The notes beneath the pieces are model-generated. The model worked only from the letters and a program-made list of their open reading frames with translations. It was not told the origin of the DNA and searched no databases. This document shows positions 34,670-46,656 of a DNA stretch of 64,000 nucleotides, one piece after another. The stretch's first letter is position 1, and the number at the start of each line of letters is the position of its first letter. The translations under genes were made by a program, and so were the position numbers. This DNA is from Aphrocallistes beatrix (lineage: Eukaryota; Porifera; Hexactinellida; Sceptrulophora; Aphrocallistidae): contig OY725491.1 of the NCBI GenBank assembly GCA_963281255.1, positions 4,452,857 to 4,516,856 of the forward strand, given 5' to 3'.

Positions 34670-34945
34670 ATGGCTGGTGCAGGCAAGGTTGCAATTAATG
34701 TGCAATACTGCGGCGGGTGAGGGTACGGTGGGAAATACCAGCAGTTCAAACGGCTGGTAGAGGAGGGATACTCCAATGCGGAAGTTTCCTCCACTGCTGA
34801 TAAGGGTGTGACTGGGAATTTCGAGGTCAAAGCAAATGGTGCCTTGATTTACTCAAAGAAATCTACTACGAAATTTCCCTTCGAGGGTTCCGGCCTATCT
34901 GCTGATATCTCCGGAGAGTTGGCTAAAGTCCTAGTGAAGAAGTAG
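34670..34945 (+). CDS. Selenoprotein W-like protein with in-frame UGA (Sec)
   Basis: A single exon of 91 codons that an ordinary ORF search misses because codon 17 is TGA (34718-34720). Read as selenocysteine it gives VQYCGGUGYGGKYQQFKRL, the CxxU redox motif and following helix of the SelW/Rdx family. This is a thioredoxin-like fold of about 85-100 residues, usually cytosolic and linked to glutathione-dependent redox control. The frame continues without another stop to AKVLVKK-TAG. The strand order fits the family: beta (KVAINVQYC), helix, beta (VTGNFEVKANG), beta (LIYSKKS), and a C-terminal helix. A TATA box, a candidate SECIS and an AATAAA signal surround it in the right order, which argues for a live gene rather than a nonsense mutation. 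A Cys-containing or truncated paralogue is the alternative. Confidence 0.9.
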
Positions 34946-34989
34946 AAGCTTTAGCATAGCTCACATAATGATCGAAGCATTTAATTTAT

Positions 34990-35075
34990 ACGTCTACTAT
35001 CAACTCACCTGTGACGATTGAGGTAGAAGATTCGTTCATACTTCTTTTCTGATATTTCGATGTTGATAGTTAGAA
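34990..35075 (+). promoter_or_regulatory. Candidate SECIS element in the SelW 3' UTR
   Basis: The 3' UTR can fold with helix I ACTATCAAC (34996-35004) against GTTGATAGT (35062-35070), and an internal loop. The non-Watson-Crick quartet candidates are TGAC (35012-35015) and TGAT (35050-35053). Helix II is GAGGTA against TACTTC, and the apical loop carries AA at 35027-35028, 12 bases after the first TGA. These are the spacings expected of a eukaryotic SECIS. Helix II is short and has U-U mismatches near its base, so the call needs a covariance search. Confidence 0.6.
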
Positions 35076-35136
35076 TTATATATTATTTGTTAGATTATTA
35101 TTTCGATATTTGTAGTTGAGTCTGTACTAGAATAGC

Positions 35137-35142
35137 AATAAA
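35137..35142 (+). terminator. Polyadenylation signal of the SelW-like gene
   Basis: AATAAA about 190 bases after the stop and 65 bases after the candidate SECIS. It is followed by a T-rich stretch (TTGTCTAGTCTATTTTC). Confidence 0.6.
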
Positions 35143-35202
35143 ACTAACTTGTCTAGTCTATTTTCAAATGTACTTTCTTCAAATGCCTCCTGGGTTCAAC
35201 GG

Positions 35203-35448
35203 CAGTGGTGTTTTGGGGGGGGCGCTTCTTACCTCATGCTGACTACCATTTTAATTTTAGCCTTAGAATGTATTACGTAGCATAACAAATTCAAATCAAT
35301 TGTTGCCATTTTAAACTAACCATATTATTTTTCTCTTTCTTATTATCACCATTTCTATACCATCAGGGTAAAGTTTCACGAAAAAATATAACTTTTTTAC
35401 GGGAAGGAAGCGCCCCCCCCCACTTCTATTTTTGGCAAAACACCGCTG
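35203..35448. mobile_element. hAT MITE with 8-bp duplication TTCAACGG
   Basis: Perfect TTCAACGG copies at 35195-35202 and 35449-35456. Ends CAGTGGTGTTTTG and CAAAACACCGCTG, then long G and C runs (GGGGGGGGCGC / GCGCCCCCCCCC). It is non-coding and lies just behind the SelW-like gene. Confidence 0.85.
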
Positions 35449-35856
35449 TTCAACGGTTCAGTGAACGAAAACGATTCTTTGCGAAATTAATACTTTAAGA
35501 AATATTAATACTACTTACTGCTGTAATATAATTTGCAATTACGAATATTAATTATATTTGTTCTCTCTTCCAATTTCGAAAGAAATCAACAAATTACCCA
35601 TTTGTTATCTGCAAGTTATCTGAGGCGTATTTCACTTCATACGATAATCTGAGTCTTATTTGTTGCGACCGTTCACTCATAAATTCGAGTTAAGTTAAAT
35701 TTTGTTTTATGAAGAGTATTGTTTGGGAGCTCCCCCTCCTAATTAAATCGATACTCTCGATGGTATAATCCAAAAGAGTGATGTCCAAATAAAATCTACC
35801 CTCCTGTTGATATACTATACGTATATACAGCTTGTTTATCCAGTGCAAGTGTGTCT

Positions 35857-35973
35857 AAGTTCACTTAGATATTCCAATATTCTGAATAGATTGGAGATAT
35901 CATACAGTCATAGCAAAATTATGACTGTATGATATCTCCAATCTATTCAGAATATTGGAAATAAGTGAACTTA
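35857..35973. repeat. Near-perfect 55-base-arm hairpin
   Basis: TAAGTTCACTTAGATATTCC...CAGTCATA folds on TATGACTG...GGAAATAAGTGAACTTA with a 7-base loop (GCAAAAT) and only one or two mismatches near the base. It has no target duplication that I can see. It is either a very small, young foldback element or a hairpin small-RNA precursor. The surrounding stretches 34020-34560 and 35975-36760 hold no supported gene. Confidence 0.6.
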
Positions 35974-36759
35974 AGTGAACTGATTCTCAAAATATCATTG
36001 CCATTTGGATAGAGACGGCAAAAGTGTTGGTCAATAATAGCCATCCAGACAGGATATCCCTTCCCCCATATTCCATAGAAATCGAATCACACAGCAGGCG
36101 TCACTTATCCTATCATGCTTTTACTGAGAAGGTTCGGATAATTTAATCTATTTAATATCAACCATTAAAATACACAGACAGCAACATCGATGCAACGAGT
36201 ATATCTAAAGACAGGCATATCCCTTTGCAGGGTGGGCGTGCCTTCTACTTTGGTATTCTATACAGATCAATTAGGGGGAGGGCAACTACTAAACCAGGCT
36301 GAACACGTGATCTCTAGAATGTCCCAAGTGGTGTATGTGATTATAGGTAATGACGGGGGCTCCGAACTTTGGACATTATTAGCCAATTAATGAATGGGAG
36401 GAGCTGAGATTTGAATATTGCATTGTGCCTTTGGACCATCATCAATTCCAGGAAGAGTTCGGTTTCTATACGTAATGGTACTAGGAACTTGTAGTAGTAC
36501 GTACAATGCAAGTTGATAGCACATTTTACGAAATAATCACAAACTCTAGAGTGCTTTGGATATGAGATTTGACAGAGCGATTTCTCCTTTATCCTTAAGG
36601 CAGTTATTATTAATGGCGCCGTTATTTTCGAACTTGAATTTATTGAGATGATACTATTCGATTTGTCGTTATTTTTTTGAAGTGACGATTGAAATATTAG
36701 TAATTTAATACTTATCATTTCCATAACCTGGATTCTTTAATACATTCCTCTGCGTAGCA

Positions 36760-39700
36760 ATGTCAAAATTAGACCTGACTACTCCCAGAGACTTCGCCAA
36801 TGAGCAGATACGAGAGAAGAATGCTCAGGTGGAGCGCACGAACCTAATGAACATGATAAAGCTAGCGATAAAAGCGCTGATTGAATCCTTCATGGAGGTA
36901 CGCAAACAGATTACAGACGGACACCAAGAGCTGGAACACTTCTTCATCATACTGGAGGATATCATCAGACACAGACTCAGGATTAAACGTAACATCCTCG
37001 GAGCTAAGAGGGAATTTTTAGGTTGGTCCTCTTGATCCATTCGTACTATTAAATCTTGATTATGTCATATGGGCATCACTTTTATGGCTCATGACTCTAC
37101 TCAGCAGCATTCTCTTATGCTGTGTATGTGTATCGATACCGGGTTAGAGACCCTTTCATGCTACAGTTAGAGCTTCAGAATCGTGCGAACGAGAATCTAC
37201 GAATTTTTCAAATTATCGGGGGGATCACGATTTCTTTCTGTCAGAAATATTCTGTATTTTTTATGAGCATCCATCTTTCTCTTATCTTTATTAACTTAAA
37301 AAAGATGTAATAATTCGCCAATATCCATAGCGCCTTTGCCTATACTTATGCTGAGCATTGAGATCTCATTTACCATCATTGTGAATTCTTGTAAAGGTAT
37401 TAAATCATACATGGAACCTAGGGCCCGAATAAACGGGGATTTGAAAATTTTAAATTATTAAACCGGGGTGGGGGACTCTCTTAATAAACAAAGAACCATT
37501 TCCATATCCCTAGAGTCTAAATATGTTAATATTTCATGAAATATTCACATTATGTATTCTATCATTATATCTAAATACGATTTAATATTAGAAGGATCCC
37601 CATACCGAACACTACTGCAGCTAGTCACAAAAGTTGGTGCGCTCATGGCCGCCATGGTCACCAAGGCTCCTACGCTACTATATTCGTATTTAATCGGCAA
37701 CCATGAAATTCATACATTTTAGCTGCACATCTCAATATAAAAGGGTTCCTATATTCTAAATGTAATTTAAATCGGACTTTCTAACAATTGCCCCGCATAA
37801 TAATCTTGTTTTATTTACACTAAAAAATTACAAATTTTTAGTAATGCTATTTATTTCAAGAATTATTTACCGTGTAAGAATTGTTAGACCAAATATTTCA
37901 GAAAAATTGATCCGCCGAGACAATCTATACTCCGACTAAAGTATTAAGCAATTTTACCCAGTATCGTACTGCTAGATATCTCCCCATTTTTGTCCACTCG
38001 GACCTGTGCACTAGGACGAGAAGTACTCAAGGACGAATGACCCTTTGAACAGTTCTGGGACTTCTGACTCTAGGATCAGTAGTATGAGGGGACTACTTGG
38101 ACTCCCACATCGTATTTCTCGACAATATAGAAGTAAGGAAGTTAAGTTCAGGTTGTTTTGACTACTCCAAAAAGGCATACTCTACCTCACATGCTATAGA
38201 GGGATAATTATGGGCTCCACGAAATAGTGATAGAGCAGGTGTTCATCGTCGTTGTATGGCAAGAGGACATTGACTAATGGTGATGATTGATATGAAAAAT
38301 TATTTGCATCAAATGGAGTGTCTGGGGGCTGCCCCCCCAGAAGAAAATTTTGGAAATCCTAACATCGTCGTACTGCTATCCTGGAACCTGAGTAGTAATA
38401 AATCAAGAATACTTTTATCGAACTGAAGTAACATAAGATAAGAAATGATCGAATGGCGGACATTTCATCCATGGACATTTCGTCGACGGACATTAGTTAC
38501 CGGACAACGGATAGCGGAACTTTCGTCCCTGGTATTTTCGCCCCCTGAAATACCCCTTTCGCACCTACTTATTTCTCAATCAAAAAGCCCTCATTTTCAC
38601 CTAAACATATTCCACTCAAAAAGCCTCAACTTCCGTTCCTGGCACATTAGTACCCGTTTATTTTAGTCTCTAATTAGGCGAAATTCCCGTGAAACAGAGA
38701 GAACATTCCGCTACACATTGTCTGGTAACTAATGTTCAGAGGACGAAATGTCCGGCCACGAAATGTCCGATCACGAAATGATCTTTAGAATGACATACGA
38801 ATATATCTCTTAGTAGTCAAATCTTTGTGGTCTAAAATTATGATGAAACACATATGATATCATTAATAATATCGCCAGTAAGATTAATTGAAATAAGATT
38901 TATTCTCCATGGGTATCAAAAATCGCTCTAGATCGATATTTGAGCATTTAATATTCTTGGGGGAGCATAGGCGGAGGGCAGGGAGGATGTGCATTATAAA
39001 AGTCCCTCCCCTACCCAATGAAATTTAGTGGGATGTTCATATGATTGATCAATCTATATAGCATGCCCACCCAGTAATCAGAGTCTAGTCACGCCGATGG
39101 GAGGCTAGAACGACAAAATTAGAAGAATCTGGGAAAATTATGAAACAAATATTGTCAGCTGCAGACCCCCAGCTGGCTACTAAGCCCCCATGGACAGAAC
39201 ATATTTCTATGCATATGGGGAGGAAGCGCCCCAACTCCCCCATTTTTACAAAACCTTGACAGTTTAATCAATACCTTTGCTATCAAGGAAGCGAGAAAAG
39301 AAATGTTCTTCCTAGCGGTTCGAATAGTTTAACGACAAGTAATAGCAAGGATGGCTAAATTAATCTGGAGATTGTTGGTCGTTGAAACTTTGTCCAAATT
39401 AACAAACTGGATGCTCTATTAACCGATGAAATACAGCATTGACTTTTATGTGAGGGAAATTATTCCCCTCCTGAAGAATATAATTAATTGAGTGATTTTT
39501 AATTGACAGGTGTCCCAAATATTTAAGGGAATTCAACTATATTTCAGATAAGAAACTTTTCAACACAAATATACTTCTAACTGCACTAGTAATTGGGTAA
39601 ATAGTAGGATGGAATACTTTGATAGAGGTAAACATCCGAAATGCGACACTTTTGTAAGCAGCCCTTGTGCTGGATCTTCAGAGGTTGCCCCCATACAATA

Positions 39701-42700
39701 AATGATATAGTAAATGACTTTAATTTGGCATAAAAGTTCAGAAGAGAAGTTAATATATATTTTGCTGAAGTGAGGGGAGAAAAAAAACAAATTTCGGGGA
39801 GCAGGGTATAGATTACTCTGTATTTGTTTGGACCTAGAATATATATGGATGAAATGGAGGAAGTTGTAGACTCCCGAACTATTCTAGAAAGGCATTTGAA
39901 GTTTATATATTAATATTAAATAATATACACAAATATTTTTGAGCAGAAGTGTGCGTTAGACAGTGTCGCATCTCCGAGGTAATTTTGCATTGAAAATGTC
40001 ACAATCCAGTCTACTTAACTGCCGCATTTCTGAGGTTTAAGATGTATTATTTATATAGGAAAGTCAATCGGGAGAATTGTTTGTACCGTATCTCGGAGGT
40101 TGTCGTATATCAGAGGTGGAACTTTAGAGGTTTACTTATGTATTCAACTTTTTAGGACCGATACAACCATAGGCGTAAACTTAGCCTAGTTGTGGGGTTC
40201 TGGCTCCCCACAGCGCTTCAAAGTGTGAGGGGCGGCCCCCCACACTTATAACAGTTGGTTTTTAGTTGAAACTGTTTCACAGCATATTATTGATATCATC
40301 TCAGCATTAGTTATCTTTAGTAAATATATTTCAAAATATCCCGATTTACTTTTCATATTAAATTTCCTCAGCAATATTTTACATTCAATACTACTTTGAA
40401 AACTAGATCTGCTTATTTTGATGGATCGATTTAACATGATTTTGGGAAATGGCCCCCCACACTTTTAGAAAAAAAATCAAAAACTTTACGCCTATGGATA
40501 CAACCATTAGTTAGAGTGCAGTTAGACTATCAACCTAATTGTGGAGGTTATAATATCGTTATATGAAGTACAATAATATAGTTGTTTTAAGTAAATCCAC
40601 ATTGTTTATATTAATTAAGGGGATTAGCGCGAACGCAGATCCCCACTGTCAAAAATTTCGCCCCCGAGTTTCCTCATTTTGAGGAAATCGCAAGCATCAG
40701 CCATAAGCGGAGTGCAATGCTCAAGCCTCTTCTTGAGAGTAAAGCCTTCTTGATCACTTTATCTCCTGGGCCAGGTAAGTTAATATTTGATTAGGCGAAC
40801 AATTACTTATATTAATTTTACTTTCAAATATTATGGGTTGTTTTGAATATTAATCTAAGAAAGTGTAATTTCGATTAAACTTTTACTTATCAATTAGCGA
40901 ATTTTCACCATTTAACGACACGTATGCTGAACTCTTGAAATTGCATAATACTTGCATTTTAATAATTTATTTTACCTGATGCAGCTTTATATGGAACCTT
41001 TCCATGTATGTGTGTAGGTGTTTTGGAGGCAGTAGAGAGGGTATATCCAGATCTCTCTTCCAATCTAACCAGCGCCAAGACAATGCCAGGCATCAAGACA
41101 ATACTCGGCAAGTGCAGAGCCTGGATGCGTCTGTCTCTAATGAGCAAAAGCATCGCAGAAGATTTCAAATCCATCGTAGATAGCAAACAGCAGCTCACAG
41201 ACTGGTATGAACCGGATGCGATCATGTTCACGGAAGACGCTGTCGTTATCGCAGGACTGCTCCAGTCTCTCAATGCGTTGGATTATAATCTTACTCGGGA
41301 AGGAGCAGAGTTTGATGCTGATACACCTGTCATTGACTTCAGCATGTATTTGAAGGATGGGAATTATCTAGCTCGTCCTAAGACTTCAGACACGAAGTGT
41401 TCTCCAATGCATAACGCCGCTGATTCCACCAGTTCGAACGAGTTCTCAATGCTCTTAGACCAGAAGGCTTATTTGGAAGAATTGAACAAGAAGTTGCAGC
41501 AGGAATTGTCACAGGCTAACGCCGTGATAGAGCAGCAGGGATTGAGTATTCAGAGTCGGAAACGAGAGAAATCGGACTTAGAAGGGAAGCTTGATAATAC
41601 TGTCAAGGAACTTTCAGAACTCAGGTCTATTGTGGAGTCAGCTTCTCTGGTATGTGATTACTTTACTTTTACTTGCTAGGGCTAGGGGCCGTTCAAACGT
41701 TACGTGATGCAGAAATCCTCAAATCCAACACCCCACGCGATATAGGCATATAGCTTAACAAATTTGTTGCTAACACAAATTGTTGCCGACAACATGAATA
41801 TCTGAAATGTGAAAATGAGCGAACATAAATTGTACATAGCTTGAAAAGAATTGTGTACGAATTTCCATTACGACAGTGCTTCAACTCTAAAATATCATAA
41901 TACAGTCAGGGTCGCTTATTATGAATACCTTGGGGACCAAAAAGTCTGTTCATAATAGAGAGAATTCATATTAAGCGAACTTGACCTAATAAAAATCCTA
42001 TAGAACCTGTTGAATTGGGACCAGAGAGTTTGTTCACAATAAACGAATGTTCATATTAAGCGAGTTCATAATAAGCGAACCTGACTGTACGTGTATTATC
42101 ATAAAATTCCAATTAAAATACGTATTTCATTAAGTAACACAACGAGAAATCCCCTATCCACCTCTGTTACTTTTTGTCACATTTTATTATTCCTCCTCCC
42201 CTTGAAACGGTACTAACGTTTGAACATCCTCTTGGCGTAAAATAGTGTACAGTCGACTCTGCTTAATAGGGTCACATCGGTCAGAGGGCATTTTGTCCAG
42301 ATTAAGCAGAGAACCCTATTAATCGAAAATATAATTTGTAGTTTCTATGTGTGAGAGCCATTCTGGTCCTGCCAAAAGTGGCCCGATTAAACAGTGAACC
42401 TATTAAGCAGAGTCGACTGAATGCACTAACCGGATAAAAGTATTTGTAGACTCTACTATTTCCCATACAAATAGTATTAAATTGAATCTTTCCATGAAGG
42501 GAAATGTCTTAAAATTCTAAGAGATACTAAGAGCCTGGTTTAAGATTCGAAATCTACACATTCAAATTAGTAATACGTAGTTGAAGATTTCTATAAATTG
42601 CTCAATCCAATATGTAAATTATCAATCTGTGGCACAAGAGGTAATTTATTTCCATCATGTTTAGTGGTAAATAGAGACATATGTGACACAAGGTGGCAGT

Positions 42701-45700
42701 GATTGATAATTTGAAAACTTTGGAAATTATTCTACAATAACTAATTCGAATGCGCAGATTTCGAATTTGAAATCCGATTAGTTGTGCCTAGAATCTCCAT
42801 AATGTATAGTGGTAAATGATTAGGAGTAAAATTAGCGTTTCTCTCTTAATTTTTGCTAAAAAAATGTAATCGTTTGTGATTTGCAACGATTAATACGCTT
42901 CGGCTTAGCTTAGAATAATTTTTATAGCAAACTTTTCCTCTTGTAATTTTTAAATTAATGAATGTTTTCGATAAAAGCGAATTATTTTCTTGTTTGCTAT
43001 ACTGCTAATTAGTTAGAGTTAGCAGAAATGGAACTAATGCTACAATACAATGTTAATTGTTAAAGCAAAAGAGATTATCATAACTCTAGAGCATTATTCA
43101 CAAGGTCTTCTCTAGGTACACCAGAAGGAGCTGGAGGTGATATCGGGGGACCTAGACATCGAGAGACAGACGTACCAGCACTCCAGGTCTACCCTAAACG
43201 AGCTCTACCAGGCCGTGCAGAAGCAGCTGGAGTCTGAGCTGAAGCTGAGACAGGAGCTGGAGAAGGAGCTGAGTGCACAGAGACACCTGCGCAGCGAGAG
43301 CGAGGTAGCTCAGCGACTGCTGGAGAAAGACATTCAGGAGAAACAGGACAGCATCATCTCTATGCGAGAGCAGCTCAGCGAGACGAAGAGCTCTCTCGTC
43401 GTGATGCAGAGCAAGAATGAGGATCAGGTCTGCTGGCTGACTTGAGTCTTGTCCTATGTTAACTGGTAACAATACATTGCGACCACAAATCAAAGCCGCA
43501 GACACCAGAATTGGAATAGTCCAGTTGAAACTCCAACCGTACATGATGGTTCTTGTGGGCATTAATTTGTCAAAAGTGGTCTGGTTGAAACCGGACCAAC
43601 CGTACCGGTGGCTATGGCCGTAGATAGAACCGGTCGATTGGGTCAGGTCCGGTACTGGTTGAGAGTCACGAAAATGTTACTGGTTCCATCTCCGAGTCTA
43701 GACTTCGTTTAAGTTGGTTTTATGCTGATTTCCTTTCTGGGTTGTTTGATTTAAATCATGATTTAAATCAATGATTTTTATTAATACAAATCATTCTATA
43801 AATAATATAATAAAGTACCGTAGCCTCTAGTTAATACGAACACGGTTAAGGCAAAATACCGGTTAGAGCGAATAAGGTTTGATTCTCCCAGCCTGTACGA
43901 ATGCATATAATTAACTTTGGTTAATAAGAATTCCGGAAAATACGTACAAATTCGACGGTTCCCTGGTTCGTATTAATAACGAGACTCGATTCTATTCGAA
44001 TTACAGTAGAACTCGGTTAGTATGTACCCCTCCCGGAAGCGGAAAAAAGTACGTTACTAACCGAGTTTATATTACATAGGAATCTATATAATTAATGAAT
44101 TCTGGTTCAGAGAAATGAGTACGTACTAAGCCGAAGTACGTTGTATCCCGAGTACGTACTAACCGAGTTCTACTGTATAATGATCACACATATTTTTGTG
44201 ACAATGTTCATCAATGGCTTTGTTATTATCAAAAGTTAGTTTATTCAGCTGTGGAATCAAGCGCAGGAGTTGAGCGGATATTTCAACTTTTGGCTATAAA
44301 CATTCCAACATAAGGAATAGACCAAGATTGTTTTTATCTCCAGAATGCTCAATCGAGCTACATACATAAAACTTCTTACTAAATTTTTTTTTCTACATTT
44401 TCATATTGCATTTAATATTAATCAAGCAAAGTTAAATCGATAATATACTTTTAAAATATCTGATTCCAATAGAGTTGATTTATACTAGTAAAATACTATA
44501 AGAAAATGTGAAATAGACTACAAGAAGCAATAAAATAAAAAAATCCGATTTTTTTGATTTTTAAAAAATCATGATTTTTATCAACCCTGCGAGTACACTC
44601 CTGCACTAAAGTATGTTTACCTCGCCATATATTCCTAGACAGAGATAGCAAGCGATCAGTGCCAGAGGATTGAGTCGCTAGAGACGACGTGTGGAGGTCT
44701 GTCTAAAGACAATCAGAAGCTGAGGTTGGAGATACAGAGACATAAAGAGCAGCTGCAGATATCCCAGCACTCTACCTCTAAGCTCACCACCGCTCTTAAT
44801 GAAGCAGAACAGAGGTAACTGAACATATGGATTATATGCACATACTGAGTGATATCGGCAGGAATGTGGTCACGGAGATATTGTTCAGTACCGTTCTAAC
44901 ATGGATCGAACAGCCAAGGTTAAATCATGATTCGAAACCCCACACAGTTGATTTTTATAGAAAATATTCATTTAAGCTCTAACGTAATGATAATTGATAT
45001 TTGAGATATTTTAGAGCACCCAACTAAAATGGCTCTAGTTGTGCCAATGTTTATACGTATATACAAGTTTACTATATTATCAGTCAGGTTCGCTTATTAT
45101 GAACATTCGTTTATTGTGAACAAACTCTGGTCCCATTTCAACAGGTTCCATAAGATTTGTATTAGGTCAAGTTTGCTTAACATGAAGTCTCTCTATTATG
45201 ACTTTTTGTTCCCCAAAGTGTTCATAATAAGCGACCCTGACTGTATATTCAAGTAAAGTGCAAAAAAAACTAAAAGCCCCCGACATAATTATTCTAATTT
45301 AGAGTACAATTTGTTACCTTTCTTAATGGTGAATATTATATAATTCTTATTTGTGCTATTTCCAGAAGTCAGAATACAGAACGAGACTTGAAGATGGAGA
45401 AGCAGTGGCGCTCAGCTCTCCAGTCGGAGATCGACCAAGTTAAAGCAACTAACCTAGAGCTCAGCAAGGACAGCGAGCAGCTGGCTGTGCTCAAGACGGA
45501 GCACGAGGCTCTGCAGCAGAGAGTTGGGGACCTTCAAGAGGTATGTTCTCAATGTGCAGATTTATCCGAGATAATCCAGGATTTTCTTGAAAATTGCTTA
45601 ACTGTCCCGGATTTTGATGTATCATGGGGGAAAGGCAGAGTGGAAGCCAGCAATTTAACAATTTTGAAACTTCAGATTGTTCAAATTCTTAATAACTTAA

Positions 45701-46134
45701 CAATATATTTACTATGCAATTTGGTTTTTTGCTTTTGGTATTTTGGAGAATTATCTAGCAAAAATCTACACCTTGAAAAATGTCCAGATACTCTTCAGAA
45801 ATTGAAGGTTCTTGCCTTTTCCTTTGTGTAGGTGTGTGCTGAGCAAGAGATTGCCTTGGTAGAAATGGGACAGTCTTTAAGTTCTGCTCATCAGAATCTG
45901 TCAGCAGTCAGGCAATCCAATACAAGAGCATGGGTGGATGACAACGCTACGAATGACTGTCAGAAATGTCAGAAAACGTTCACAATGAAACGGCGTAGAC
46001 ACCATTGTCGAAATTGTGGCGGTATATACTGTGGCATCTGTTCTGATAACAATTTTCCATTGGCTGCCTCTTCCAAACCAGTTCGAGTGTGTGATAATTG
46101 CTATTCAGTTTTGATAGAGAGTCTACCTCATTGA
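36760..46134 (+). CDS. RUFY: RUN and FYVE domain-containing protein, RUFY-like (6 exons)
   Basis: Spliced frame of 619 residues: exons 36760-37021, 41018-41649, 43116-43427, 44639-44814, 45366-45540 and 45832-46134, all GT-AG with matching phases. RUN domain, about residues 15-190: NLMNMIKLAIKALIESFMEV, FFIILEDIIRHRL, then MPGIKTILGKCRAWMRLSLM, DWYEPDAIMFTEDAVVIAGL and FDADTPVIDFSMYLKDGNYL. The middle, about 220-530, is heptad-rich coiled coil. The C-terminal FYVE finger has WVDD at 553-556, RRRHHCRNCGGIYC near 573-586 and VRVCDNC: the WxxD, RR/KHHCR and RVC signatures of PI3P binding. RUFY proteins are endosomal adaptors for Rab/Arl GTPases. It may lack an upstream exon, since the ATG follows GTAGCA. 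The exon 1 donor (G|GTTGGT) is weak. Introns carry several MITEs. Confidence 0.85.
38451..38774. mobile_element. Mutator-like MITE with 9-bp target duplication, copy 2
   Basis: Flanked by GAAATGATC on both sides (38442-38450 and 38775-38783). It starts GAATGGCGGACATTTC, and the other end carries inverted GGACGAAATGTCC units. Same family as 7332-7685 in opposite overall orientation; two different 9-base duplications confirm the family's target length. Confidence 0.8.
40168..40496. mobile_element. hAT MITE with 8-bp duplication GATACAAC
   Basis: GATACAAC at 40160-40167 and 40497-40504 frames ends CATAGGCGTAAA and TTTACGCCTATG. CCCCCCACAC / GTGGGG runs lie near each end. It is inside RUFY intron 1. 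The minus-strand frame in it is not a gene. Confidence 0.85.
41903..42087. mobile_element. pogo-like MITE, family A copy 2 (RUFY intron 2)
   Basis: CAGTCAGGGTCGCTTATTAT ... ATAATAAGCGAACCTGACTG with TA on both sides; 185 bases, same family as 7765-7947. Confidence 0.85.
42250..42419. mobile_element. pogo-like MITE with CAGTCGACTCTGCTTAAT ends
   Basis: CAGTCGACTCTGCTTAATAG against CTATTAAGCAGAGTCGACTG; TA precedes the left end. A decayed relative of the ends is visible at about 20295-20362. It lies in RUFY intron 2, followed by a relative of the 29900-30790 foldback (to about 42800). Confidence 0.7.
43737..44589. mobile_element. Probable hAT element in RUFY intron 3, with a nested MITE
   Basis: The left end CTGGGTTGTTTGATTTAAATCATGATT and the right end AAATCATGATTTTTATCAACCCTG are inverted versions of the CAGGGTTGATxxAAATC type seen in hAT elements. 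I did not find an 8-base duplication. A TA-flanked MITE (44004-44175) with ends CAGTAGAACTCGGTTAGTA / TAACCGAGTTCTACTG lies inside. Confidence 0.5.
44004..44175. mobile_element. TA-flanked MITE, pogo-like
   Basis: Inverted ends CAGTAGAACTCGGTTAGTA and TACTAACCGAGTTCTACTG with TA at both borders; 172 bases, no frame. A decayed neighbour with GTTAATACGAAC / GTTCGTATTAATAAC lies at about 43825-43985. Confidence 0.75.
45081..45243. mobile_element. pogo-like MITE, family A copy 3 (RUFY intron 4)
   Basis: CAGTCAGGTTCGCTTATTAT ... ATAATAAGCGACCCTGACTG, shorter than its relatives (163 bases). TA is on the right, with AT on the left. Opposite orientation to copy 2 as judged by the interior. Confidence 0.8.
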
Positions 46135-46512
46135 TTGATGGCAGGTATTGAAATGAATTTTATTCTGTATTCCATTCCTTTCCAATGAAGGATTTTTGTT
46201 TATTTTGTCAAATATTTGTATATACAATAATCTACTGCGCATTGCTTCCGTTAGAAATGTTGGGATTTTGGCTGTGGTAGTTTTAATAGTATCTCTGTAG
46301 CTGCATTGATTCAATACTTGTAATGTATAATCACAATCTTCCCAAGGACTAGCGTATGATTGTTTCGATTTATTTTAACTAACTATATAATTTTACAGAA
46401 TTATGATTAGGATTAAAGAGATATTTTAATGAATCATCCTCGTGAAAAAATTAATTGAAAACATTACATTCTGCAAAGACTTAACCGTAATTTCCTAGAA
46501 CTCACCTTAGGT

Positions 46513-46656
46513 CAGTGGTTCCCAACTGGTAGGACTCAATAATTTATCTGTAATAATACATATTCATCTTATAAAATTGAAAATCACTTTTTGGGGCCAT
46601 CAATATCGCTGCAGGTCCAAGTGGGGTCTTCTGGCGGCGAAGGTTGGGACCCACTG
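46513..46656. mobile_element. hAT MITE (144 bases)
   Basis: CAGTGGTTCCCAAC and GTTGGGACCCACTG ends, a terminal sequence widespread in animal hAT elements. CCTTAGGT and CCTTAGGC flank it, one mismatch in an 8-base duplication. It lies between the RUFY-like gene and the RdRP gene. The rest of 46135-47600 has a run of 16 C at about 46772 and no gene. Confidence 0.85.

Larger units (their letters stand above)
37022..41017 (+). other. RUFY intron 1 (about 4 kb), transposon-rich
   Basis: It contains a Mutator-like MITE (38451-38774), a hAT MITE (40168-40496), a fragment with GAGGAAGCGCCCC...ACAAAACCTTGACAG at 39220-39262 like one end of the 35203 element, and a MITE-like stretch with CATCTCCGAGGT / ATCTCGGAGGTTG motifs (39960-40125). 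I see no coding exon between the two RUN-domain exons, and the protein reads smoothly across the junction (KREFLG-VLEAVERV). Confidence 0.6.

Noticed and set aside
36190..36390. 66-codon frame before the RUFY-like gene, possible extra N-terminal exon
   Set aside because: No RUN-like or family similarity and no donor site in a suitable phase that I could defend.
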